Positions 25,086 to 39,093 of a stretch of 64,000 nt of DNA are shown here, piece after piece; the stretch's first letter is position 1, and each line of letters begins with the position of its first letter. The stretch is from the NCBI RefSeq assembly GCF_000972845.2, contig NC_040032.1, positions 15,031,358-15,095,357 of the forward strand. Direction: 5' to 3'. This stretch comes from Larimichthys crocea. Taxonomy: Eukaryota > Chordata > Actinopteri > Sciaenidae. The notes beneath the pieces were generated by a model. That model was given only the letters and a program-made list of their open reading frames with translations. It had not been told where the DNA came from and did not search any database. Both the position numbers and the translations under genes were made by a program.

Positions 25086-26384
25086 CCGCTTGTTGTGAAC
25101 GCAGTTATACACTCAAAAGTCTACGACTCAAAGTTTGGATGACATTTGGTGGACAGGAATACTTCGGCACAAGCATCGGACTACAATGTCAGTTGAACAA
25201 TGACAGAGTTTAAAATATATTCGAAGCATATTACTGCTCTTCTTATCTTTATGTGACGTAGGGCTCCAATCCCAACCAACCACTAAACCTTTCTCTAAGC
25301 TGCTTTTCTATTTTAGGATTTCTCATTAAATTGGAGGTGAAGCTGTCTTTAATCTTACAGTATGCCTTTACTTTATAATCTAGCTCTTTTTATGATCAAA
25401 CTCATTGTGCTGTCTGTAACTGATGAGCACTGGTTTGCTAATAAAAAATATTAGACCAAAAAAAAAAAACACTGTTATGGAGTGCCACTGATCCCCTTTC
25501 TTTGTTGGGATGATGATACTGTGTGTCCTAAAAGTCAGTTTGACTGAATAGTGGAGGGATGGAAGAGATGACTGAATGTTCCAGACCATGCTGCCCTCTG
25601 ATTGGCTACTTTGTGTCAGTTGCTTCCATCATTTTATGTCCGCTGACTGTGGAGATTAGATGATGTAATTATTTTAGCCTGTAGTGGTGTGAGCTCTGAT
25701 AAGACTCTCTGAAATGAAGCAGATTACAGTGAAAAACACATTTAGTAAAACATTAACATAGATTAGAAGGCAACTCTGAGATATTTTGTCTTTTAATGCA
25801 GTGCTGTGATGTGGAGTCAAACAATGGCAGCAGTATTGTAGACGATTTGATAATGCGTACTAATTAACACAAAGGCTCATCACTGTGTCATTATTGTCTC
25901 ATTATCGTGCCGTTGTTGACGAAACACACTGAGTCACAGCTAACTCATTACACAGAGCAGGAAGTCGTTTTCTTGTTCACATCCCAAGTAGGGATGCATT
26001 AGAGATGATTATAGATTTTCATGGGATGATTAAAGTCTGAGGACGGTCTGAGTTTGAAGGTTTTACGATTGTAATCAATTTATTTATTTCACAATAATAC
26101 GTTTATGTACAAAATCAGATGAGAGTCTTTGTTTGTTTGTTTTTTTGCAGTTTTTGTAAAAATGAAAGAAGGAAACCGAGAACATCTGTCACGCAGATGT
26201 TCTTCCCTTGTGGGGATTGCGTGCTGTTTTGGTGAGCATTCATTTATAAATGATGGCATGCTCCTTTCCCTGTTTTGTTGCTGTTGGTTTAGGTTGCACT
26301 CAAAGCCCTTAAGTCTTATCTCACCGCTACGTCATTGACTGTAAGTGACAGAAGCACTGAGTGTACTGTAGCCAAGTGTAAACC

Positions 26385-26510
26385 TACCATGACGTCAGCC
26401 GTTCTGAAGCCTCAAATCATTTTGGTTTTTGCAAAGCCAGAAGTGACCATATCTGGATGAGAGTGTGGAGCTAATTGGTGCAAGTTTGGCCTGCCTGGCC
26501 ACAAGCATTC
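26385..26510 (+). repeat. R1 fragment (5' part)
   Basis: Reads taccatgacgtcagccgttc, tgaagcctcaaatcattttg and gccagaagtgaccatatctg, the 5' portion of the R1 consensus as I know it. Confidence 0.6.
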
Positions 26511-26864
26511 TCGTATTTGAGGTGTTAACATTTGAGGTAAGAAACAGGCAATGCAGTAACCAAATCATATTTAATCACCATTTGATGGTTTGATCTGAGT
26601 TTTGTGTCTGTTGTGTTGACGGACTCACTGAAAATGACTTGTCGATCACAAGGTAGCCCCACCCAAAAGTTTACCCTGCTATATCGTCTGTTTTTCTCTA
26701 AAATGTGACCATAATTTCCATAATAACTCTCTAGGAAACTGTCTAAAGTGAAGAATTTGGGTCATTTTCTCCTTAGCTTACATATAAACTGACTTTTTTT
26801 TCTGGTGACGTCACCCACATGTTTCTTAAGATTCATTTTGAAGCTTAAAATCTTGTCCATCTAT

Positions 26865-27170
26865 CTTGCCAGTCCTTCCTCTGCTGCCTTCGGCTAATCC
26901 AAAAATGGGCAAAGACATGGATTATCGGTGGAGCTGAAGCCGGCTGAATGAAGCCTGGGTACTCGAACAAGCCTTCTGTAAAGGCGCGCACCTGTTGAGG
27001 CCAAAACTGTTTCTTGTACCAGGCTGCAAACATTTATTTCTGGACATTTTAATATGGGAGCTTATTAGCTTATTAGCTTACTAACTTGCTCTGTAGCCAG
27101 CCTCAAGTGGACGTTTGAGGAACTGCAGTTTTTGGCACTTCACAGTCACGGAGGTTGCTACTTGGTTTTA
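26865..27170 (+). repeat. R1 copy
   Basis: Contains cttcggctaatccaaaaatg, gctgaatgaagcctgggtac, ccaaaactgtttcttgtacc and agcctcaagtggacgtttga, with a short internal duplication of cttattag. Confidence 0.8.
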
Positions 27171-28814
27171 ACCAACGGTGTTGCCCCCTGCTGACCATTA
27201 GGAAAAATTCAGGGGTTTTTTTAGACCCGGAAGCTCTGAAACACTAATTATACTGTCAACAACTGTAGCTGAGCCAGAACTGTGACGTCTTTAACTGCTG
27301 TTAATGAAATGAAATTGGTTAATCATTGCATTCCTATGCCAAAGTCTTACATCATGAGATTAGCAATTTAAGCCTGATTAGTCATAGAAATCCCAAATGT
27401 ATCCCTTTTTTTGATTGTTTTCTGTTGCTCCACTTCACTTCACAGTGCGATTTAAGATTAACGTCACTTTATTTGTACGTGACGAGGTCTGAAAATAAAA
27501 TACATGCCTCAGATCTTAACAATGCACCAACGTTTGTACTATTTTAAAGTACACGAGGGTTAAAATAGTCTTCCAAAGCTGCAGTGTGAGCGGAACTAAT
27601 TATTCATTTCTCTGTGCCGATAAATCTGATTACACAATGACTCACGGCGCTGTTGGTAACTGAAGGGCTGAAGTTATAGAAGTTTGGGGTTGAATATCTC
27701 ATTAAAAAGTGATTTCCACCCATTTTGGCCGGCGGCCATCTGTACTGGGTGCTTTAGTAGTCATTATCATTCATATCATATTTGCGGTAGGCAGGAAGCG
27801 CTTCACTCTCTGCTGCTTTTCTTCATCTAAGGCCCATTCTGCCACAGTTACAATTAACATTTCCACCCTGGTGGATGTTAAAGGGGAGACTCTGCATGCT
27901 GCTGTGACATCGGTGTCAAAGCATTACTGCAATGCTGTGCACAGTATTTGTGTTTCTTAAAAGCTGACTTTAACCTCATTTTGGTGCTAAATTGAATGCT
28001 ACCCACAGAGCTTTGGTGAACAGGCGAATGTGTTTTCATCAGATCTATCAGAGAGTGTGTGTGTTTTTTTTAATGTTTGGCTTCTTAAATCGTGATAAGC
28101 TTGATCATTTTCTGCCTCTCTGCTGATTTGTCAGCTTGTCCTCTGATATCAACATCTGTGCAGGCTAAGGAAAGGCTTTCTTTCCATTCGTGAGAACAAC
28201 ATTTGCTGATAGCTGAAGGCTTTTTTTCTTTTACTTCCATCATAACATGTACAATAACGTGTCTGATTCTGTCTCTTCAATCTGACGGCGGACAATCCCT
28301 GCACACTCCTGGAGATTAAGAAAAGAGATGAAAACGACCACCTTATAAACACACAAAGGAACTAACCATGTATTTTCCTTTGAGTCCTTCATTGTCAATC
28401 AAGTGCTCACACAGCTTGTTTTCTATCTAGCCTGCTATTTGCAGGCAAGCTGCTCTTTTACACAACAAACAGAAACAGAATAGAAACCGTCTCAAATTAT
28501 ATTTTGGCACTCAGGTCTGAAAGTGGCCTCACAGCGACTGACAAAAGACTGAAGCTCACCCTGTCTTTATATAACAACTAAAGAGCGACTTCTCCCAAAC
28601 ATGTTGGTGTAATTTCACTGAAAGAGAAAGGAGAGGTTGGACTTCAATATCCACAGTTTAAGCGTTCAAGTAAAGGCAGCATTTATGTCTTTCAGATAAA
28701 TATGAAGCTACAGCCAAGTTATGTTAACATGAAAACTGCCAGCATCGTTAAAACTCATGTATTAAAATTTGATATCTTGTTTCTTTAATCCATACAAAAA
28801 AACAAACAAGCTGC

Positions 28815-28935
28815 CTTTGAGCCCTACTTTTATTTAACAGGGACAGTGCACATTAATAAAACATTTCTGTAAATGTGCCAGAGTTAGCCAAGAGGCTATT
28901 TTTCATCTGTAGTCTCTGGACAGATGTTACAAAGT
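28815..28935 (+). repeat. Dispersed fish repeat ('aacagggacagtgcacatta')
   Basis: Contains ttatttaacagggacagtgc, acattaataaaacatttctg, and gaggctatttttcatctgta, the ordered blocks of a common fish interspersed repeat. Class not determined. Confidence 0.55.
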
Positions 28936-29414
28936 CACCCTAAAAACAGAATGTACAACGTTATCGAGATTGTGAATAAAAGCATGCAGAATAAATATAA
29001 TAAACAATAAAATATTAGAAACCTCATTTAGGACACACTTATACTACTTAATGCATGCACAAAACAAAAAAAAATGAGGGATATTAATGTTGAAGTTGTT
29101 TTGGACTAACTGCATGCACAGTATAAAACACATAAATCAAGTCTGACACATGGAAAAATAAACCACACTAAACGACATGCATGTAGGTAACATGACATTT
29201 CTGTCGAAGTCACCAGTCGAACCAGTCTTAGCTGGCACATAATTATTCTTGTGTACCTCTCAGCAAGAAAACAAATATATTTATTTCCCATATTGTCATT
29301 GTTTCTTTCATATCACACCTCTTTCTTGTGTAGCCTCACCTCGAATTAGACACTGTGTAATTGCATTATTTGACCCATCTAGTAATGTAAGAACCACAGA
29401 CAGTGTAAACATTG

Positions 29415-29850
29415 GCTGTCACCACAGGTTTCTGAAAGGCTGTATGTGAAGCTCCGGGAGTGATCGTTGGGGCACCTGAAGCAGGTTGAATGAAGCCTGG
29501 TTGCTCAAACAAGCCACCTGTAATGACAGAGACCTGTCAATCAAAGCGGTCACACTGTTAATTCTGCATAACTTTAAGCCTGAATATAATTTGAACAGGT
29601 GATTTATATATAAATTCACCCTCAGTACAGTTGTCATGAACGGTGAAATTAGCCATAGAGACCAAAACAGTTTTTTGTACCAGGCTGTAAACATTAAACA
29701 TTTCTGCTGTGAAGTTGGACATTTGAACATGGGGACTTATGGAGACTGATTCACTTCTGTAGCCAGCCTCAAGTGGACGTTTGAGGAACTGCAGTTTTTG
29801 GCACTTCAGCATTGGCTAGATTTCACAGAGGTTACCGCATGGTTAAAAAC
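29415..29850 (+). repeat. R1 copy, near full length
   Basis: Starts caccacaggtttctgaaagg. It continues aagccacctgtaatgacaga, gttaattctgcataacttta, attcaccctcagtacagttg, accaaaacagttttttgtac and aactgcagtttttggcactt. Confidence 0.85.
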
Positions 29851-31654
29851 CTGTTCATTGATTTTCAGTCACATCATCAGCTCCACAGTGAACCTGCTGA
29901 GTCTGCGTGACGATGTAGAAACTCCCGTAGGATCCGTGACACCAACTGTTTGACCCTCGGTGCTGTTGGGTACATTAACATCAACATCTCCCGTTTGCTT
30001 AGCGCCCATAGCTCTCGCTGCCCATCTGTCAGTTTGTTTATTTGTGAGGAAGGCGACGTAAAGAGTGAAGCGCAACCGGCCGTCTGTCATTTTGTGCCAA
30101 CTCAGAGCTAAATATGAATAAAAATGTCGAGATGTAGATTGTCCTCTGACGGAAACAGCCTGCTCATCCGCCTCTGGAAGGAAGTGACTCAGATGACTAA
30201 TTTCGCCTGCCATCCACCATTTTCAAAAGCCCTTTTTCTTTCCTTTCACTGTGATGGAAAAAAATATTTTTCATGCAGCAGAGGATTCTCAAGCAATTTT
30301 ACGAGCCAGTAATTTAGCAGCACATCCTCGCATTATTTGCTCCGCTGTTGTCCACTCTGCTGCGTGGGTGTTTTAGCTGTCAGGTGTCTTTTTGATGAAG
30401 GAGCTGCAGAAAAGCCCGGGCGGAGAGAGAGAGAGAGAGAGAGCGAGAGAAGGGTATGGAAAGATCCCCATCAATCTTGCACGGCCAGACAGCCATATGC
30501 TTTCAAAAAACACCAGCCCCCTCAACAGCTTGTCCCCCCAAAAAGCTCACTGCATCAACCCAGCTGCAGCTGGAGACACTGTATGCCACGCTGCCTGAAT
30601 CGACACTGTGATATCCTTTATAGTCGACTCTCAGCTGTCTTCCTGTCCTGTGTGTGAGGCTCTGTCATTTCATGCACATCAGTACACACACACACAAGTG
30701 TTAAACCAGCAGGAAAAACATTAGTATGTGCACCAATGTCCTCTTTGTGGCTCTGTAAAGATCTTCATTCTTCTGGAGGGTGTCATGATCTCCCCTGCAG
30801 GTTCATGCAGCTCTTAATAAGAGGAACTGAGTGGCACTCGTCTTCTTTTTTATCTGTGTGAATTCTTATTTCAGCTCATGAGCTTGAATTCTTAGCGTCT
30901 ATTCCTTAAATGCTAATATGTCCCTAATGCATGTGCATACATTTGCCTCTCCTCACCTTGATCTATCACATGTTTATTCAGCCCGGTGTAAGTAGCTAAC
31001 GCTGTCAAGAATTTCATATACGATCCTCAGTTGCTGTTTTGCTTCAGCTCTCCTGAGAAGCAGCTCATAACTTACTTCACACTTTACTGTCGGCTTCTGA
31101 AGTCATATGCCTGGTAGATATATTACGCAATCTCACATACTGATGTGAGTCGTGCTCTTGGCTATGACTCCTACAAAAATGGATGAGCTACCACCTGAGT
31201 ATGAGCACACATAGGAGTTGAGATTGTGCCAATGTGGCCTGGCCATAGTCTGCAATATTGCATATTTAAACAGTTATACGTTACAGATCCAAAAGAAAGA
31301 AAGAGGTCAGTTTTGGCCATCAGACTGAGCCGAGTGTTACGATTTGGACCCAAAATGTAGAGAACATAGTTTATTAAACATTAAATTAAGAGAGATGTGG
31401 GTATTTGACAGGGAGAAAGCTGTCACCTTAACATTATTTGTAAAAAGTTCCAATGGCAATGCTATCAATCTATCTAAAACCTATACACGTCTGAAGAGAG
31501 TGATTCTTTTCTTAATAATTTTAATAAGGAGGATCATTTTTTAATTATTTAACTGCTACATTTTGAGCTTTGGGCAGTTGCCACTAAAATTTTAACACAA
31601 AAAGGCAGGTGGTGGTGGCTGGTGCCCCAGATGGAGTGGTGGTGGTGGCACTGG

Positions 31655-32105
31655 TGGCCGTCATCTTGGCAGTCCTGCCTCTGCCACCTCCCGGCTAATC
31701 TCAAAAATCAGCAAAGACGTGAATCATTAGAGGACCTGAGGCGGGTTGAAGGACGCCTGGGTGCTCAAACAAGCCATCTGTAACAGCATCCACCTGCCAA
31801 TCAAAGCGATCACACTCTTAATTCTGCATAACCTTAAGCCTTAATATAATTTGAATGGGTGAGTTCTATATAAATTCACCCTCAGTACAGTTGTCATGAA
31901 CGTGGAAATTATCTATAGAGACCAAAACTGTTTTTTGTACCAGGCTGTAAACATGTTTATTTCTGCTGTGAAGTTGGACATTTTAACATGGGGACTTATG
32001 GAGACTGACTCGTTTTGTAGCCAGCCTCAAGTGGACGTTTGATGAACTGCAGTTTTTGGCACTTCAACGTTCAGCTTCACTTCACAGCCACGGAGGTAGC
32101 CACTT
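31655..32105 (+). repeat. R1 copy, near full length
   Basis: Starts ggccgtcatcttggcagtcc and tgccacctcccggctaatct. It continues through tcaatcaaagcg-equivalent blocks, aaactgttttttgtaccagg, and ends aactgcagtttttggcactt, agccacggaggtagccactt. Best-preserved copy in the window. Confidence 0.87.
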
Positions 32106-33129
32106 AATAGAGGATACAGTAGAGAGCCCTGGAGAGACAAAAGCGAGGCACACTTTAAAAACTTGAATGAGTACTCAAGGGTAACACTGGTTAATCAGTA
32201 GACGCTGAAATGGTACAAGTGCTTAACCTAAAACTAACAAAAGGAGCAGGATAATCTGACATCAGAGCAGTGTCTTGACCAAGCTTTTATAGCAGGAGTG
32301 ATTGCTAGATGAAAGCCAGGTTTGTCTCGTTACTGAGACCTGCACAGCCAGCCACATACTGCCAGGGAGATAAACCGAAAAACAAACAAACAGCAAAACA
32401 AGAATAAGCAAGACACAGAGCTCATATTTCTATTTCCAAGTCAGCTCATTCCCTTTTTGTCTCTGCCGCTCTCTGTTTTTTTGTTTTCTCATCAGAGCTG
32501 CCAGATCGGCTGCCACCTCGGATCTCAGATCTGGCAATTGAAGCTATTAACAAGGGGGCAATAATGAAAAACTGTCACAAACTGAAGAGAACAAGTCTGT
32601 TTCTGTGATAACAGTTTCCACATTTGACAAGCATCAAACAAATATATACACTTTGTACTGTTTGGCTGCTCCAAGTGAAGCAGATTGAGCACGACAGCAC
32701 TCAGCGTGTACTGTATGTTGGCAGAGCGAGTGGCTTACAGCCTTTTACCAGATTCCATTAGTGTGTTAGAAAGACAGATTAATTAGGACCACCCGAGTGG
32801 AGTTATTTCACATACACAGTTAATTAAACACCATTTCAATTAACCTGCTATTTAACAGTGCTCGCACACACATTTAACAAGTTTTTAGTTGAGTCCTTTC
32901 GCCCTCAGGTCGAGAGAACAAACCTACAGTGATGACAGGGTATTCAGATTCTCAGTGTTTGTGTTGTTCTGTCAAAAGGTTAAAAGTCTTAAACCAAAAA
33001 TATTTCAAATCTGGATGAACACAAATGCAGAAATACTCAATTCCTTTATTTAAGTACAAGTACTGCATTCAAAATGAATATCATCTGTTTGTAGGACCGT
33101 AGTATCAAAACTAAAATGTCTCCTTTGCA

Positions 33130-33320
33130 CCAATCTGTGAAATTAGCTACAGAGACCAAAACTGTTTTTTGTACCAGGCTGTAAACATTTCTGCTGTGAA
33201 GTTGGACATTTTAACATGGGGACATGGAGACTGACTTGTTTTGTAGCCAGCCTCGAGTGGACGTTTGAAGAACTGCAGTTTTTGGCACTTCTGCATTGGC
33301 TTCACTTCAAATGCTGGCTG
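33130..33320 (+). repeat. R1 3' part
   Basis: Contains agagaccaaaactgtttttt, ccaggctgtaaacatttctg, acatggggacatggagactg and aactgcagtttttggcactt. Confidence 0.85.
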
Positions 33321-33417
33321 AGCAAAGCGAGGCACATTGGAAAAACTTGTGTTTCAACATCAAAAACATATGTTAGAACGTTGATTAACACAGATAAATC
33401 AGTAAAATGCTGACTGT

Positions 33418-33500
33418 TTTGCAGCCAGCCTCAAGTGGACGTTCAAAGAACTGCAGTTTTTGGCACTTCTGTGTTGATTTCATTTCACAGCCACGGAGGA
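33418..33500 (+). repeat. R1 3' end, second truncated copy
   Basis: Reads ttgcagccagcctcaagtgg and aactgcagtttttggcactt about 100 bp after the preceding copy, then cacagccacggagg. Either a second insertion or a partial local duplication. Confidence 0.8.
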
Positions 33501-34839
33501 TGACAACAATTAAAATATGTAACCTATTTTCTTGTGGTAGAAGCACATAAACTAAACTGATCGTTCTGCTTCTCCTGGTGAGATTTGAAGTCACATAGAG
33601 AACAGACCGAATCAGCATTGCGGCCTCGACGTTGCAGAGACGTGCCCAGTGGGGTTCTGGCATAAATGTTACATAGAAAACCTTTAAGTACTGTATCTAA
33701 ATAAATGTACACGTCATGTCATGTTGCAGATTTGACTGTGTGTAATGTGAATGAGTGCATTTCCTACTCAGATTTCAGACACAAGATGATGTAATGCTTC
33801 CAGAGAAATGCATCGATGAGGCTTGTACTTTACTTTAGTATTACTTACTGTCTGCTGAAGCTACGACTATGAGCTGAGTGAAAAGGCCACTATGCAGCCT
33901 GCAGTTTACAGTGTGTGTGAGAGAAAAGTGATCAGAGTGATAGTGACTTCCACCATGATAAAACTGGGTCAATGTAACCCCCACCCCCCTCCACCACAGG
34001 CAAGGCTGAAAAAGGAAAAAAAAAAAAGAGAGAGAGAGAGATGAGGATGTCATCACCAGAGTCTGTGCGTGGATATAAGCATGGGGACGCTGGAGCGTGG
34101 TTGGCTTTCTCCATGGGTCGGTATCTGTGTTGTGTTGGGGACTGAAGGCATACAAAGATTATTTTTGACATGTTCCTTCCTCCCTTGTAGTCTGTGCTTC
34201 ACAGTGTCACGTTATAATCTGTCCCTCTGTATTAATTTTATACCCACTTTGTTCTGTCCTCCCCAAGTCCTCCTTTAAACTTTATGATCCTCCACTCCCT
34301 GAGAGATTCAAATAAAAATCCACCTTAATAAACACTGTTTAAAAACAACTATACGTGATGTACGATGCAATTACAGGCTAGTTTGTTGTTAGGTGGCCAA
34401 ATCGTAGCATCGGTGCATCTCCACCTTCATCTATTAAGGAGTTTAATAGGTTGTTTTATCTGCATTTATATAAAACATTCTCACTTACCTCCCCCTGGTA
34501 TCTAGCCATACAGATAAATTGTGTTTTGTTTGTCCGGATTTGGAGATATATTTCTGCCTCAATCACTGTGCAATGGAGGTGGAGACTCTGTTCAATATAA
34601 CTTCGGTAGAAACTAAAATGAATCACTGTGAGGTCTTTGGAGAGTTGCTGTTGAATGCTTTAAAGGTAATTTTGTGCATTGCTGTGAGGAAACTACTCAC
34701 CTCTATTTTGGGTGATGGCAGAAATGATGGATCTCTCGAATCTGTGACAAATAAATTATTTGCATGGCTCAGTATAACCAAGAGTGCATGAAAAAAATAG
34801 CGTCAACTTGAAAAATAAGACTAGGAGTCTCTGGCCATC

Positions 34840-35110
34840 TCATGCACCTCAAAGTGCTTCACAGAGCAAAAAATATAGACATAAATAGACATCAATGAAT
34901 AGAACTTTGCTTAAATAGATAATTCATGAATAAATGGCCGTACAATGATAAAATGTCATAATAAATAAAGCCAATAAGAAAAAAAGAGAATAAAGGGTTT
35001 AACTTTTAATTCAACAAGACGTAAAAATTAGGACAAGGCTTCAAAGTTCAGCAGTAAATGACGAGGTACCTTAAATAAAAGACTAAAAAGATCTGTCTTG
35101 AGTTATCATT
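34840..35110 (+). repeat. Dispersed fish repeat ('cacctcaaagtgcttcacag')
   Basis: Starts tcatgcacctcaaagtgctt and ends with taaaagactaaaaagatctg, a widespread pattern in fish genomes. A relative lies at 59655-59850 in this window. Confidence 0.5.
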
Positions 35111-37019
35111 TATCATTAATTTAAAAATATCCAATAGTTTGTGTGTCAGCATACTAACATTTGTACTAAACACAGCAGAGCTGAGGCTGATGAGAGGTTT
35201 TTTTCACTAGCAAGGACCAACAACATCAACAAGATATGTTTAAATTATTCATCACCCAAACAAAAGATTACGAATGAGTCGTGAACTCTGAGCACTCCTT
35301 CCAATTAGGACCCTGTGGAGAGTAGAAAGAAATGGGGGTGGGTGGGAAGAAGAGCAAAAGAGGACAAGAAGGTTAGGTTAAGTCGCACGTTGAGGTGTGA
35401 TCGTGCTCCTGAAACCAAAGTACTGGACAATAACATGGATTACAGTTCATCCTAGGGGAACATAGATGTCTCCAATCACTGTCGAGATCTTCCTCATGGG
35501 GGACCCTGAACTCTTGTTTAAATGTCATGGCATACAGCCGTGTTTCTATCATAGGGGCCTTTCTGTAATCCAAACCGACCCTTTAGATTTACATTTTCCC
35601 TGATCTAAACCCGTCTACTGGGACTTCTCTCGCTCACCTTCAAACGGACCTCCGTACTTTGGCGGCCTCAGCTCGTGCTTTGGGATTGTAATGCTAACAT
35701 TAGCATGTTAACCACCCTCCCAGCTGATCCGGCCCCTGCAGCCAAAAAAAAAAAAAAGTAAATTAAAGTACTTCATCAAACAAACAACTCCTGGGTGACC
35801 TGAACATCTCGGATTGATTGTATTTAACAGTGTGTGTGTATCAGAGGGCGGATTCTCACTTTAACCACAATAATTCTTCATCTTAACGTTTGAGGGCGGC
35901 CTTATAATGAATGTACGAATGATTACGAACACTTCAAGTCCTGCAGTAGCTGTACCAATCTGTTATTAGTAGCATTAATCATAAAGGCACCTTAATGATA
36001 CAAAGGAATCTTATATATGTGTACTTTATTACAAATTGCATATTTATAAGATACAGTACCTTAATCTCTTTATGCTATAAACTTTTCTCTCCAGATGAGT
36101 TGTATCCTTGTGTACGTGGTGACCTTCTGTTTATACCATGTCCTGGACAAATGCTCGTTTCGAATTGGCCCAAAGGATTAGGTTAATTTGGTTTATTCCA
36201 AAAAGGCTACATGGCTCTCCAGCATTAAAAACAGACTCTAAAGTGAAGAATCCCACCGAGGTGTTAGATCATTTTGATAGTCATCGTGTTGTTTTCTGTG
36301 TCGAAGCAGAATGCAAGATAGTTTCTGTCCTTTTTTAAGAAGTAGGCATCATTATACAGAGCCCGAAAAAGCTAATTTACCATGACTTACCATGCCTCGA
36401 CTTGGTTTATTAATGCCACTCATTTGATGTGTGACTGAGCTTTTAAAAAGCCTCACTGCCATCAGGATTAACTGGGATTATTTGCTGCAGCAAACAGCAA
36501 ACAGCAGATACACAGTACATTTCTGGATTTTAAATTTTATACCCTAATTACTTGCAGACAGTTTACATTCGAATGCAAAAACTCTTGAGCATTAATTGTC
36601 CGGGAAAGTGGCCATGGTATAAGCAGGTCGCAGACTGCGATGTACATGTTTAAATGGGCGTTAACCATTAAAATGAAACATGCACATCAGTGGGTATTCT
36701 CTTTATTCTAATGCCTCCTTTCATTTGCAGAAAGTATGAAAGGAAATGTGTGTTAATGGTCACACTGAGATGCAACATTGTTGGTTGTTGGTTTGTATTT
36801 GTTCTTCAGAGACACCAAACTATTGCTGTCTATGTGTTTCCTTGTTTAAAATGTAACTATGTCAGTAGAAAAAACAGAACTAGTATAAATGTTTAACAAT
36901 CTTGCATCTGCATGTACTGTTTGTGTCTAAACTGCCCCACATTTTTTCCTGTGTTTGTGAAATTACAGCATTTTTCTGACTACTCTCTTTCTGTCTCTCT
37001 CAGCTTTGCATAAACCCAG

Positions 37020-39093
37020 ATGCCTCCCCTTCCTCTTGATGAGCGCATAGTGGTCATTCAGCGCCCTAAAAACTTAGTCCTATGCGAGGCCTCCCCGCAA
37101 ACCATCCCACAGCACTCCTCTCAAATATCAGCCTCTTCCAATGGACATGTCGCTCACCCTCCTCATCAGTCCCATTTCTATTCACCCTCCTGTAAATCTC
37201 TGACTTTGGAATGCAAGCGCAGATCATCCCGTGTGCAGAAATTCAAGGGCGACCAGCCCGTCATCCCAGCGGGCGTCAGTCACATCCCTAGCCACTGCCA
37301 CAGTAATGGCACAGTAACTCTTGGCCCACGGCTTCCCTCTCACACACATACTATCGATATAAGGCTCTCGGTTGACAAAGGAGGACGGGGAGGTGGATTG
37401 AGCAACTCGTTAGGGCGTAGCGGAAGTGTAAAAGGTGGCAAGGGGAAATGTGCCTCTTCACAGCTGGATCAAGGACAAGGTGAGAGGAAAACTGGAACTG
37501 CAGGGAGGCCAGGTGGAGCCGAACACAAGTCGCAGCGAAGTCGCCATAGTCAGCTGTCAACTTCACCCGGAGGCGTCCTACAGTTCGTCCCCGCTCAGGC
37601 GCAGCAGCATAAGTTCAGGAGTGAAAAAGAAAAGGAGAACGGCAGTTTTCTTAACAGGAGCGAGCGTGAAGTTCCCTCTCTAGGTCACAAGAAAAATTCC
37701 AAACTGGGAACTGTCCATCAAAGCCATAATAGTCACAGTCTGCCCTACCACCACAACTCCGTCCCCGTGCCCCATGCTGCCATCCTAAACTCCAACTATT
37801 CCTCATCCCCTCCCTCCCAACCCACCCATGTCCCAGTCTCGTTTCGGCAACTCAGCCAGCCGCACCCGTCCCACATCCGGGATCTCCACCCTCACATTCT
37901 GCATGCTCTACCCTTATCCTCTTGCTCCTCCCAAGCCGGAGGCTTCCCCAGTCCTGACCACACCTGCACCATCGACTGCACCCACCCGTTCAGTTGCGGC
38001 TGCTGGAGGTTGGTGAGATGCAGAGGATATAAGGGGCACTCTGCGAGCTGCCAAGGAGGTGGAGGAAGCACTTCCACCTCGTTTTCCTGTGTTCACAATG
38101 TCGGAGCAGTGAAGAGAGGAAGCAAAGAAATGGGCCTGAGAAATCTGGGTGGGTGTCTCTCCACCGCCTCCACCTCCAACACCTCTTCTTCCAACAGCAC
38201 TGTGTCTGACTGCCGAGCAAACCTGTTCAAACCTCTTCCCTGTGCCTCCTGCTCTGGTGAAGCCGGAAACTTCGAGAGTCCCGCTATCCTTCGCAAAAAA
38301 CTGGTAGGGGGATGCCTACCCTGTACCCCGCTGTCCTCCTCGGCCCCTCTGCGGGCGATACAGAGCTGCGTCACGGGATGCAACCCCAAAGCCTCTCAGA
38401 CAGGCAGCTCTACCTGCAGCTACTGCAGCAGCGACCCCATAGTGGTGACATTCAACCCTCGCCGAGGCAAACCCCCAGGAAGAGGCATCGGAGCAGCTCA
38501 TCAGATGGGGATGTTTCAAGCTGACGATGATGACTACAGCGTGCGTACTATCTGGCCTGAAGAACTGGCCAAGAAGATGACCCATTCAAAAGCCCAAAAG
38601 AATCACTGCGGCGGTGTCGGGAAGACCTGTGCAGGCCAGGTCCAAAATGGCAGTAACGGATCAGGCCTTGTCCTGCTGGACTGTCAAAACCTCCAGGAAT
38701 ACTCGCACTCTCAGCTAACAGACCATGCTGGCCGACGGCGGCTTCAGCAGGGGAAAATGGCTGCCCTCGATTTCATGGGGTACAGGTCGAGATCTGGGTA
38801 CGACGAAGGCCGTAATTCGCTAAAAAGGCTCTTGAATAAAACCAAAGACGGAGGAATGGGCGATTGTCTCGAGCAGGACGGAGACGCAGCATATCCACGT
38901 TCCCCCTCTCCCCGCTCTGCCTCCCCGCCATCACCTGTGTCCTTTTCCCCTCCACCATCCGCCCCGAGCACACTCATCAAACCCAAACCTTGGCAGAGGG
39001 ACAGGGAGGGAGGACACTCTCTGCCGACGGCTCAGTCACTTCACCTGGCCCTCAACTCCCTGAACAGAGAGCAAGATGAGGAGAACAGCAGAA
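37020..39093 (+). CDS. dusp10-like: dusp10-like coding exon 1 (N-terminus and rhodanese-like part)
   Basis: The start codon follows a presumed acceptor (tctctcag|ctttgcat, exon from about 37003). The donor is cagaa|gtaaga, leaving one base of a codon. It encodes 691 full codons: a low-complexity His/Ser/Gly region, Cys clusters near residues 316-334 (including SCGCW, which recalls NCGC in human DUSP10) and 430-480, then the shortened docking region. A Pro/Ser linker ([20 protein letters not shown]) precedes the exon end. Read-through would stop soon after the donor. Confidence 0.88.

Larger units (their letters stand above)
21452..37002 (+). other. Presumed large 5' intron of the dusp10-like gene
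   Basis: No coding exon was recognised in 15.5 kb. Repeat copies are listed separately. Other content includes GA runs at 30427-30447 and 34027-34041 and stretches of unique AT-rich DNA. It may include enhancers, but none can be named from sequence alone. Confidence 0.45.

Noticed and set aside
37351..39079. Several overlapping frames inside the dusp10-like first exon
   Set aside because: Shadows of the long GC-rich coding exon. Only the frame from 37020 matches DUSP10 and joins the next exon in phase.
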